This document shows positions 8,325-15,369 of a stretch of DNA of 64,000 bases, in pieces. Source of the stretch: Echinicola soli (GTDB taxonomy: Bacteria; Bacteroidota; Bacteroidia; Cytophagales; Cyclobacteriaceae); NCBI RefSeq assembly GCF_006575665.1, contig NZ_CP041253.1, positions 3,323,001 through 3,387,000 of the forward strand, in the 5' to 3' direction. Position 1 is the first letter of the stretch. Each line of letters opens with the position of its first letter. Below the pieces are notes generated by a model. The model made no database searches, was not told the origin of the DNA, and saw only the letters and a list, made by a program, of their open reading frames with translations. The position numbers were made by a program, and so were the translations under genes.

Positions 8325-10157
8325 ATGAAAAAGTCACTATTGCTAGGTGCTGGTCTGCTCTTGGCCCAATCAATCGCTTGGGCACAAGATAGCAGCTGGG
8401 CACCTGCTGAAGGTAAGATTATGACAGAATGGGCAGAAGAAATCGACCCGGAAAATGTCCATCAAGAATATCCAAGACCACAATTGGTCCGGGAAGATAA
8501 CTGGCAAAACCTGAACGGGCTGTGGCAGTATGCAATTCAATCCAAAGGAGGTCAAACGCCATCATCCTTTGATGGGGAAATATTGGTTCCGTTCGCCGTT
8601 GAGTCAGCACTTTCGGGTGTTGGAGAGCGTGTAGGAGCAGAGAAGGAACTATGGTATAAGACCACTTTTGATGCGAAAAAGTCCAGCAAGGAACGTGTGT
8701 TGCTGCATTTTGGTGCCGTAGACTGGGAAGCAGAAGTATTTGTGAACGGGACGTCAGTAGGCGTTCACAAGGGAGGCTATGCACCATTTTCTTTTGACAT
8801 CACCGATGCACTTAAAGGCAAAAAAGGCAACGAACTGATCGTAAGGGTCTGGGATCCTTCCAATGATGGCCCACAGCCTAGGGGCAAACAAATAAAGAAT
8901 CCCCATGGCATTTGGTACACCCCTGTGACGGGTATTTGGCAGACCGTTTGGACTGAGAATGTACCTTCCAGTTACATAGCCAGCACCAAGAATACTCCGG
9001 ATGTGGATGCAGGAACGCTGACGGTGGAAACAGAGGTGAGAAATGCCCAGTCAGGCCAAAAAGTACGTGTGAAAGCCCTAGCTGATGGACAAGTGGTCGC
9101 CGAAGAAGAAGTGGAAATAGGTCAGCCGGCTGTGCTGAGTATTGCAGATGCAAAACTATGGGAGCCGGGAAACCCCTTCTTGTACGACTTGGAAGTGAGC
9201 TTGGTAAAAGGTAACCGTGAAGTAGATGCTGCTGACAGTTATGCGGCCATGAGGAAGGTCAGCATGGAATTGGATGAAAATGGCGTACAGCGCATGCTGG
9301 TCAACGATGAATTTATTTTCCAGTATGGCCCATTGGATCAAGGCTGGTGGCCTGATGGTCTCTATACGGCTCCCAGTGAAGAAGCGCTGGTGTTTGATAT
9401 CATCAAGACCCAAGAGATGGGCTTCAATATGATCCGTAAACACGTAAAAGTAGAACCGGCCAGATGGTATTATCACTGTGATAAGATGGGGATGTTGGTA
9501 TGGCAGGACATGCCTAGCGGTGACATGGGTAACCAGTGGAACCCAAGACCGGGGATCGTCGGAGTAGGTACTGAGCGTGACAGAAGTCCAGAGTCTGAAG
9601 CGATATTCAGAACCGAATGGAAAGAGATCATGGATGATTTCCACAATTTTCCTTCTATCATTGTATGGGTGCCATTTAACGAAGCATGGGGCCAGTTTAA
9701 GACTGAGGAGATCGTGAAATGGACCATGAAGTACGATGAAAGCCGCCTGGTAAATGGTGCCAGTGGTGGCAATTTCTTTCCTGTTGGGCAGATCATGGAC
9801 TTGCACAATTACCCAGAGCCAGCCATGCCGAATCCTAAGTTCTTCGGTAAGGACATGGTCATTACCTTGGGAGAGTTTGGTGGACTAGGATTACCTGTGG
9901 AGGGTCACACCTGGCAAGAAAAAGACAACTGGGGCTATCAAAGTTTCAAGTCTGTGGAGGACCTCGAAAACCGCTACGCTGAAATGATGGAAGCGCTGGT
10001 AAAACTGATCCCCCAAGGACTTTCGGCCGCCGTTTATACCCAAACCACCGATGTGGAGGTAGAAACAAATGGCCTGATGACATATGATAGAAAGGTGATC
10101 AAATTGACCCCTGAGTTTCTGAAAAAAGTCCACGAGCAGCTTTATAATGCGGAGTAA
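8325..10157 (+). CDS. GH2-family glycosidase, periplasmic
   Basis: 610 residues with a clear Sec signal peptide (cleavage after IAWA, about residue 20). Domains in order: sugar-binding beta-sandwich (about 45-200, with DWEAEVFVNG), Ig-like domain (about 205-305) and a TIM barrel (about 310-610). The acid/base is Glu453 in PFNEAWG and the nucleophile Glu517 in TLGEFGG, both in the GH2 context. The protein is short for a classical LacZ and lacks its C-terminal domains, so beta-galactosidase, beta-glucuronidase or another GH2 specificity are all possible. It is the last gene of the cluster; a strong terminator follows at 10211. Confidence 0.9.
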   Translation: MKKSLLLGAGLLLAQSIAWAQDSSWAPAEGKIMTEWAEEIDPENVHQEYPRPQLVREDNWQNLNGLWQYAIQSKGGQTPSSFDGEILVPFAVESALSGVGERVGAEKELWYKTTFDAKKSSKERVLLHFGAVDWEAEVFVNGTSVGVHKGGYAPFSFDITDALKGKKGNELIVRVWDPSNDGPQPRGKQIKNPHGIWYTPVTGIWQTVWTENVPSSYIASTKNTPDVDAGTLTVETEVRNAQSGQKVRVKALADGQVVAEEEVEIGQPAVLSIADAKLWEPGNPFLYDLEVSLVKGNREVDAADSYAAMRKVSMELDENGVQRMLVNDEFIFQYGPLDQGWWPDGLYTAPSEEALVFDIIKTQEMGFNMIRKHVKVEPARWYYHCDKMGMLVWQDMPSGDMGNQWNPRPGIVGVGTERDRSPESEAIFRTEWKEIMDDFHNFPSIIVWVPFNEAWGQFKTEEIVKWTMKYDESRLVNGASGGNFFPVGQIMDLHNYPEPAMPNPKFFGKDMVITLGEFGGLGLPVEGHTWQEKDNWGYQSFKSVEDLENRYAEMMEALVKLIPQGLSAAVYTQTTDVEVETNGLMTYDRKVIKLTPEFLKKVHEQLYNAE

Positions 10158-10210
10158 AGGAGTCTTTAGGTAAGGGGAATATTCTTTCTTCAAGTTTTAA
10201 AATTATATCC

Positions 10211-10245
10211 AAAAGGCCCAAGGTGATTTTCACCTTGGGCCTTTT
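10211..10245 (+). terminator. Strong intrinsic terminator after the GH cluster
   Basis: A perfect 16-bp inverted repeat (10211-10226 and 10230-10245) with a 3-nt TTT loop; the 3' arm ends in TTTT. It lies 54 bp after the GH2 stop codon and would end the cluster transcript. Confidence 0.85.
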
Positions 10246-10808
10246 CGTGAATACAGCTTAAGTCCGAAAAATTTTTGTAATGTGAGAACGAAGTATTTTT
10301 TGGTTCTATATGATTTACTATGGGCAAAACTGAGCGCTGGCGGGTTATGGAGATCGAAGAATGGCGTGGACGGATGAATTGGGTGCCATGCTCATCATGA
10401 AGTCGATAATCATATTTGTTTTCCTTGCCCATGGTCAGTACTTACAGCACTGTTAGGATGCTTTATCCAATTCCCGTTACCAAGCTAATGCTCCTAATGA
10501 GCATTCCTGCTGACACTTCTGTTGGCTAAAATAGTGAGGAGGGAGTCCTGGCCAATGTCCCTGGGCATTTAAGTTTGGTAAGATCAGGATGCCTCCAGGG
10601 GGCTTTGTGCCGTAGGAACAATACCATTTCCCTGCCCTATCCGCACAAGCGGGACAGTTCCGCGGATAATTTACCCACAGTATTCCATATAGAACCAGAA
10701 ATATTATCAGGTTTCCAGCAGTTATTTGGGATGAATAATAATCCAGCTAAAAAGTAAGGGGATAAACTAATGGAAATACACGAATGGTAGAGGAAATTGC
10801 TTTTAAAT
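10246..10808. other. Gene-free spacer
   Basis: No convincing gene. The small open frames (up to 80 codons) have no recognisable domain, ribosome-binding site or codon pattern. A short segment near 10600 (gtgccgtaggaac) resembles one near 27735 (ggtccgtaaggg), suggesting that this stretch also derives from the repeat family described at 10809-11055. Confidence 0.5.
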
Positions 10809-11055
10809 CACTCCCCTGAAAGGTGGGCTTAATCCAGCCCAATAAAACGCATTGGGCTAATTAGGTGATAGCATTAGAGGAATGTTTTTTGGCTTATGCC
10901 CCAAGGCTTTGCCTCGGGTTAATGTCAGGAAGGCTTTCAGCCTTCGGTTCTCTCTATAGGGGAAATGATAAAATTAGGCTTGGTGTGGTCATAAGCCGAA
11001 TTTAAGTTTTAGAATAGCTATTCAGGATTCACTTTGACAGCTAAGATGTTAAATT
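10809..11055. repeat. Long interspersed repeat, copy 1
   Basis: About 250 bp that aligns with 27653-28001. Shared landmarks in order are: ctcccctgaa, cccaat-aaac-cattgggcta (a hairpin), gaggaatg, a gcctcgg/cctcgga segment, gtcaggaa with aaggctttcagcctt (hairpin), gataaaat, cagccgaattt-like, aatagc-attcagga and gatagctaagatgt. It ends 8 bp before the stop of the minus-strand gene at 11063. Confidence 0.75.
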
Positions 11056-11062
11056 CCTGCTC

Positions 11063-11515
11063 TTACCTCTTTTCATCAATTTTTCTTTTCCTGTTCATAC
11101 GGTAAAGATGTTTTACAAAGTCACGATCAGCCTCTTGCAATAGATAGACTTGTTTTGGCTGGAGTACTTTGCTGAATTTTTTAATAGAGGATTTTTCTAG
11201 GTCCAGTAACGATTGTTGAAGTTCAAGTTTGGTATTGATCAATTGGGTGGCCTTATCATCGGTAAGGGTTTCTTTATCTTCATTGGAAATATCCCTTAAC
11301 TGATGCAGAAGGGCTCTTCTTTCATCTTCAAATGTGTTGTAAAGCGGCCAAAATTGTTCCGCCTGATCGGGGGAAATGTCCAATTTTTGAGTAATATAAG
11401 CGATTTTTGCAGCTTCCAGTTTTTCACGGTCATAGCGGGGTTCCTCACCTCTTCGCTGAGCCAAAAGGCTGGAAGAAATCAAGGCCATCCAAATTAATAA
11501 GCTGATCTTTTTCAT
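11063..11515 (-). CDS. Small exported Spy/CpxP-like protein of a sigma operon
   Basis: 150 residues with a Sec signal peptide (ending SLLAQ, about residue 19) and a mature part that is almost entirely alpha-helical and highly charged. The segment ITQKLDISPDQAEQFWPLYN resembles the LTxxQxxxFWPIY repeat found in Bacteroidota helical periplasmic proteins and loosely in Spy/CpxP/heavy-metal sensor proteins. It is the third gene after an ECF sigma factor and a probable anti-sigma factor, 37 bp downstream of the latter. By analogy with CnrX/CpxP-like sensors it may monitor the envelope and tune the anti-sigma factor; that is inference. No metal-binding Cys or His cluster is visible. Confidence 0.7.
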   Translation of the reverse strand: MKKISLLIWMALISSSLLAQRRGEEPRYDREKLEAAKIAYITQKLDISPDQAEQFWPLYNTFEDERRALLHQLRDISNEDKETLTDDKATQLINTKLELQQSLLDLEKSSIKKFSKVLQPKQVYLLQEADRDFVKHLYRMNRKRKIDEKR

Positions 11516-11552
11516 GATTTTTGTATTTTCCAGTTTTCTCTGATTTCCGGGG

Positions 11553-11969
11553 TTAATAATACCATAGTTCCTCCTCTAGCTCGTTTTCGCTAAATTGGTA
11601 AGACTGCCATTGTTCCTCTACTAACTCATTTAAGATAGCATTTGGGTCATCTGCTAGTGATAATACATCTTCGGCACTCCACTCTCCCTGATCAATTAAT
11701 AGTTCGATTTCATCTTCCACGGCCAATGTGGAGGAATTGTTTATTTGTGTAATATTTTCCGTTTCAAGTTTAATAATAAATAAACTGGTGGATAGGATCA
11801 CCATTGCTGCAGCTGCCCAGCTAATCCAGATAACTCGCTGTTTGTTTTGTGCTCTTTTAGTCATTATCTGGGCAGGAAGGCCATCAAAGTAGCCTTCTGG
11901 CTCTCGGAAAATATCACCTTTTGGAATGTTCTTTTTCATAACCTGTACGTTAGACAATGGCTCCTTCAA
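11553..11969 (-). CDS. Probable anti-sigma factor, single-pass membrane protein
   Basis: 138 residues. The N-terminal about 45 residues are basic and predicted cytoplasmic, with IPKGDIFREPEGYFDGLPAQI, a pattern seen in Bacteroidota proteins encoded behind ECF sigma genes. One transmembrane helix follows (about residues 46-65, WISWAAAAMVILSTSLFII) and then an acidic periplasmic tail rich in Glu, Asp and Leu. It is encoded 5 bp downstream of the sigma gene, the usual place for the cognate anti-sigma factor. No canonical zinc-binding HxxxCxxC motif is visible, so the assignment rests on gene order and topology. Confidence 0.6.
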   Translation of the reverse strand: MKEPLSNVQVMKKNIPKGDIFREPEGYFDGLPAQIMTKRAQNKQRVIWISWAAAAMVILSTSLFIIKLETENITQINNSSTLAVEDEIELLIDQGEWSAEDVLSLADDPNAILNELVEEQWQSYQFSENELEEELWYY

Positions 11970-11974
11970 AAGGT

Positions 11975-12523
11975 TTAGTCGCCATTGATTTCCTTTTCGA
12001 TCTTTTTCACGGCATGATGATAGCTTGCCTTAAGCGCTCCTATAGATGTTTGTGTGATTTCGCCGATTTGGTCGTAACTCAAATCCTCGAAATACTTCAT
12101 ATTGAATACTAGCCGCTGTTTTTCCGGTAATTTTAGCAGAATCTTTTGGAGCAATCGCTGGATGTCATTCCCATCGATGTAGGGAGAGGTGTCCAGATAA
12201 CTGGCCATTCTTTTTTCATGGTTTTCTAAGGTAAAGAAATCATGCTTCTTCTTTTTTTTGAGAAAATTAAGGCTTTCATTTACAGCAATTCGGTACAACC
12301 AGGTAAAGAGGCTTGCATCTCCCTTAAACTTATCAATATGCTTGAAGGCTTTAACAAATGTGTTTTGGGTGATATCATCGGCATCTTCATGAATGATCAC
12401 CATTTTGCGAATGACACCATAGACTTGTTTTTGGTAATTGGTAACGAGCAGTCGGTAACCCTTCTCCCTGGTTACGGGATTTTTGATCAATGCCAGTAAT
12501 GATGCGTCGTCCAATGGATTCAT
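11975..12523 (-). CDS. ECF-type RNA polymerase sigma factor
   Basis: 182 residues with the two ECF domains. Region 2 (about 28-95) contains the -10 recognition segment DADDITQNTFVKAF. Region 4 (about 125-180) has LPEKQRLVFNMKYFEDLSYDQIGE and a helix-turn-helix ending in the ALKASYHHAVKKI recognition helix. Length is normal for the family. It is the first gene of a three-gene minus-strand operon with an anti-sigma-like gene and a small exported helical protein. ECF operons are usually autoregulated, but no promoter pair could be identified by eye. Confidence 0.9.
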   Translation of the reverse strand: MNPLDDASLLALIKNPVTREKGYRLLVTNYQKQVYGVIRKMVIIHEDADDITQNTFVKAFKHIDKFKGDASLFTWLYRIAVNESLNFLKKKKKHDFFTLENHEKRMASYLDTSPYIDGNDIQRLLQKILLKLPEKQRLVFNMKYFEDLSYDQIGEITQTSIGALKASYHHAVKKIEKEINGD

Positions 12524-12702
12524 TTCCTACTTAGACCGATAAGGTACCTATAAGTTTAATGTCATCACAGGATAAAATCAAGTATCAATAGTATGTGTCT
12601 GGTTTTTAGTAGGTTAAAAACGTTCTTTGTTCTTTTAGATTGTTGCTGATAATAATAAATCAGATAAGATAGTAGAGGTGAAAAGCTGGATTTCACAAAA
12701 GC

Positions 12703-12739
12703 AAAAGAGCCAAAAGACATATATGCCATTGGCTCTTTT
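12703..12739 (-). terminator. Intrinsic terminator of the universal stress gene
   Basis: Inverted arms aaaagagccaa (12703-12713) and ttggctctttt (12729-12739) around a 15-nt loop. On the minus strand the hairpin ends in a TTTT run, 26 bp after the stop codon at 12765. Confidence 0.75.
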
Positions 12740-12764
12740 ATAATGTTTTAGAAAAAGGTGATGA

Positions 12765-13691
12765 TTAAATCTCCAATATATAGTCCAAAATCCCAGCATT
12801 TTTACCTTTAGGCCTGGTAACCACCAATGGGTATTTTTCATTTAGCTGGATAAGTCGCTCGGCCATGCTACCGATGAATAGGGCAGTGGCGGCTGTTCTT
12901 CCTTTTGCGCCTATTATGATACCGTCTACATCAAGTTCTTCTGCTTTTAAGATAATGTCTTCTACAGGATCGTCATTACTGTCCACCGTATATACAGGGG
13001 TTATTTTTAGCCCTTTAGTATCGATTTTACGAATGAATTTCTTGTAGTTTACTTCTGCATTTTTCTTCATGACATCCGCAAATTCATCATAGCTCTTACC
13101 CGTTAGGTGATAGCCGGAAGGGACGGAGAATACGTTTTGGCAGATGATGTCCACATTGCCGCCGTTTCGTTCTGCAATCATGATGGCCTCTTCCAGTGCA
13201 TCTTTGGAGTAGTCAGAGAAGTCAATGGGTACCAGGAGTTTATTTACTTTTGGATTAACGATGGTTTCTGGAATAATGGTCAGTGAGCAAGATGCCCTGC
13301 GTGCCAGTCGCTGGGAAACTACCCCACTGCCGGGCAAGGTTGTTTTCCTGCCCACCAATATCATATCAGCGGATTTTTCGTGGGCAAGCTTCAGTATTTT
13401 TTTTGATAGTTGTCCTTCTTTAACCACGTAGGTGAGTTCGGTATCCAGGTTTTTGGCAAAGTGTTGCTCCACTACTGCTTTCATCTGCCCTTTTCTTTCA
13501 TCCACCATGTTCTCCACCAAGTTGGGGAATTCCTGTAGAATGTCCTTTGGCATCTGTAGGTTACGGATGACATTGGTGAAATAGATCTTCTTGGTATGGT
13601 TAATTTTAGCGATGAACGATGCGAATTTAACCAGCGTGACATCCATTTCAGATAGGTCCAGACAAACGATAAGTTTCTTAATTTGGTACAT
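12765..13691 (-). CDS. Tandem-domain universal stress protein (UspA family)
   Basis: 308 residues made of two Usp domains (about 1-145 and 148-295). The second carries the full ATP-binding pattern G-2x-G-9x-G-S (GAKGRTAATALFIGS); in the first the loop is altered (GRKTTLPGSG), so ATP binding is expected mainly in domain 2. No signal peptide, so cytoplasmic. The role is general stress signalling or protection; the partner is unknown. It is transcribed alone, with a terminator behind it and the 1.7 kb gene-poor region in front. Confidence 0.88.
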   Translation of the reverse strand: MYQIKKLIVCLDLSEMDVTLVKFASFIAKINHTKKIYFTNVIRNLQMPKDILQEFPNLVENMVDERKGQMKAVVEQHFAKNLDTELTYVVKEGQLSKKILKLAHEKSADMILVGRKTTLPGSGVVSQRLARRASCSLTIIPETIVNPKVNKLLVPIDFSDYSKDALEEAIMIAERNGGNVDIICQNVFSVPSGYHLTGKSYDEFADVMKKNAEVNYKKFIRKIDTKGLKITPVYTVDSNDDPVEDIILKAEELDVDGIIIGAKGRTAATALFIGSMAERLIQLNEKYPLVVTRPKGKNAGILDYILEI

Positions 13692-14289
13692 TTCCTAAGC
13701 AGCTAAATTTGATGCGATACGATATAATTAATATAAGGTAAAAGCAGTTAAAAATTATTTTTAATTAAATGATCGGCTTTTTCAGCGTATTGCCAACTTA
13801 TCTCCGAATATAAGGTTAATGTTCAAAATTTACCAAGGATTAGCTGTGCAAGTATTAATCTTATCCGTTTTCTTGGCAATTATGAAACAATGGCCATGTT
13901 AATCGTATTTTATATTACATTGTCATACATACCTTTTGAATATTGGCCTATAATAGCCGGTTAAAACATGGAATATAAACTACTTGGTTTTTGATTGGAA
14001 AAAAATGGTCGTTTGGTTTTTTTTAACTAGTTATTCCCCTGCAAATATATGGCTTTGACTTCAATTGTTGTTGGAAAATACTGTTTTTGTGTGCCAAATT
14101 AAAAACATTTAAAATTATTTAAATGTTTTCAGTGTCGAATTCAAAATAAATGATCATGAATTATTAAGTGTTTTTTCTCTTAGTTGGGGCATAAATGGTA
14201 AAGGGGGAATATTCTGCTGATAGCAAGACAAGAGTGGAATTTGGAAGCCAGTTTTCTGTTTAATTTTTATCATTCCCTAATGTAATTTG
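13692..14289. other. AT-rich gene-free spacer
   Basis: No gene or clear repeat recognised. The composition is noticeably AT-rich, with several short runs such as aaaattatttttaatt. The promoter of the minus-strand stress gene must lie at its left end, but no exact TAnnTTTG box was found there. Confidence 0.5.
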
Positions 14290-14297
14290 TATATTTG
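14290..14297 (+). promoter_or_regulatory. Bacteroidota -7 box (TATATTTG) before candidate RNA
   Basis: TATATTTG fits the TAnnTTTG consensus of the Bacteroidota housekeeping sigma factor. The expected start point, 4-8 nt downstream, coincides with the first paired base of the candidate RNA at about 14300. The -33 TTTG element is not obvious. Confidence 0.55.
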
Positions 14298-14298
14298 C

Positions 14299-14507
14299 AG
14301 AGGCTCGGGCCGCAGACATGTTCAAACTTCACAATTAACAAAAATGCCGAGTGAAGCCTTTTTTCAAAACCAGGCCTCATCCCGATAATTATCGGGACCT
14401 CGTTTCTTCGGAAGCAGGATAACAGTGGAAGGTTGCGAAATTCGGGCAGCTCAAATCTTGTCTATAAAGAGGTTTTGTAACACTCCAAGGCCCGGGCTTT
14501 CTTTTTT
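14299..14507 (+). ncRNA. Candidate structured non-coding RNA, possibly 6S-like
   Basis: About 205 nt run from just after a TATATTTG box to a T-rich tail (14498-14507). The ends pair: aggctcgggcc (14301-14311) with ggcccgggctt (14489-14499), 11 consecutive pairs including wobbles. Inside are a cttcac/gtgaag hairpin, a perfect palindrome cccgataattatcggg, a gtttc-ttcg-gaagc hairpin with a UUCG tetraloop, and caaaacc pairing with ggttttg near the 3' side. No ORF explains it. Length, a closing stem around an interrupted rod and the poly-U end fit 6S RNA (SsrS or 6S-Flavo). I could not find the hallmarks of tmRNA, RNase P or SRP RNA. The 6S identity is a guess; the structured transcript is better supported. 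Confidence 0.5.
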
Positions 14508-14524
14508 GGCTTTCTGTATACGTT

Positions 14525-14602
14525 GGATTTTTCTGGGGCCAAATAATAATTCTGGGTGATGAGAGATTACAGGTGGTTATGGTAAGCATATTTTTCTTTA
14601 AC
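14525..14602 (+). repeat. Diverged ~70 bp repeat, copy 1 of 3
   Basis: Shares ggatttttctggggccaa, taattctggg, gatgagagat, caggtggtt, tggtaagcatatttttcttta with copies at 14716-14775 and 14945-15020. It starts 18 bp behind the candidate RNA. Confidence 0.7.
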
Positions 14603-14715
14603 CTGAAATATGCATTAGCCTATTTATTACGACCTGAAACTGCTTTAAAATCAGACGCTTTGCTTTAGTTTTCAACATCACCGTAGCGGTGTTATGCTTC
14701 TGTCTCCAAACTAAC

Positions 14716-14775
14716 TGATTTTTGGATCAATCAATATTTCTGGGGGCGGGAGAAGATTTATATTCATTTGGTATG
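14716..14775 (+). repeat. Diverged ~70 bp repeat, copy 2 of 3
   Basis: Matches the other copies at gatttttggatcaa, tcaatatttctggg and ggag-agattta, then decays; the least conserved copy at its right end. Confidence 0.6.
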
Positions 14776-14944
14776 TCGCCACGAAGTCGCCAAGACACGA
14801 AGTGTTTTGTAGGCGGATTCCAAATTTCATGGAAAACAAACAGCTTTGGGTCTTAGAATCTTTGTGGCAAAAAAAACAAAAAAGAAATCCTGTTAAAATA
14901 AAGGGATTCATGCCCTCAACTTTTTCGTTTGCCTCCTTTTTAGC
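14776..14944. other. Gene-free spacer between repeat copies
   Basis: Includes cgccacgaagtcgccaagac followed by acgaagtg, a string type often repeated in Bacteroidota spacers, and aatctttgtggc. Small open frames here show no recognisable protein. Confidence 0.4.
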
Positions 14945-15020
14945 ACATTTTGAGGACCAAGCAATATTTCTGGAAGATGAGAGATTTCCAGGTGGTTTTG
15001 GTAAGCATATTTCTCTTTAA
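14945..15020 (+). repeat. Diverged ~70 bp repeat, copy 3 of 3
   Basis: Close to copy 1: gatgagagatttccaggtgg and tttggtaagcatatttctct match it with few changes, and caatatttctgg matches copy 2. Confidence 0.7.
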
Positions 15021-15064
15021 TTTAGCAATAGGAATGTGTAGATTATAAAATCAGTATAAATCCG

Positions 15065-15180
15065 TCATTGCGAATGCAGAGCAACGGAGTGAAGCAATCT
15101 CGTTTTCTTAATACGGGATTGCCACGTTCCCGATAGCTCGGGACAGGCTATACTTCCTCGCAAGGATGGTATTTTAAATC
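15065..15180 (+). repeat. Interspersed repeat, copy B
   Basis: 15065-15101 matches 3222-3256. Downstream, gattgccacgttcccgatag then ctcgggacaggctatacttc and ctcgcaagga form a partial inverted counterpart (cgaagcaatc/gattgc and cccgatagctcggg), as in palindromic intergenic elements. Confidence 0.65.
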
Positions 15181-15369
15181 GCGTTTATTATAAAAAATCA
15201 GCGCAAATCTTATTAATCTGCATCATCTGCGTGCTATCGAAACCAACCCTAATCCCCCCCACTTTTTTGCTGGACCCGTTTTCCCACAAAAAAAAGAGAG
15301 AAATGAAATCATTTTCCCTCTTTTCGATTGTTGTGGTTAATTGTGTCTATGAAATGTTGTCAGCTTCTT

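Noticed and set aside
9156..9806. 216-codon minus-strand open frame
   Set aside because: Antisense to the GH2 gene with its catalytic residues; no family features.
10190..10432. 80-codon minus-strand frame and a 60-codon plus-strand frame at 10575-10757
   Set aside because: The first would start over the terminator hairpin region; neither has a ribosome-binding site, domain or coding-like codon use.
14299..14507. tmRNA, SRP RNA or RNase P RNA identity
   Set aside because: No tRNA-like ends or GGUUCGA arm for tmRNA, no clear GGAA-tetraloop helix-8 pattern for SRP, and no GAGGAAAGUCC core for RNase P.
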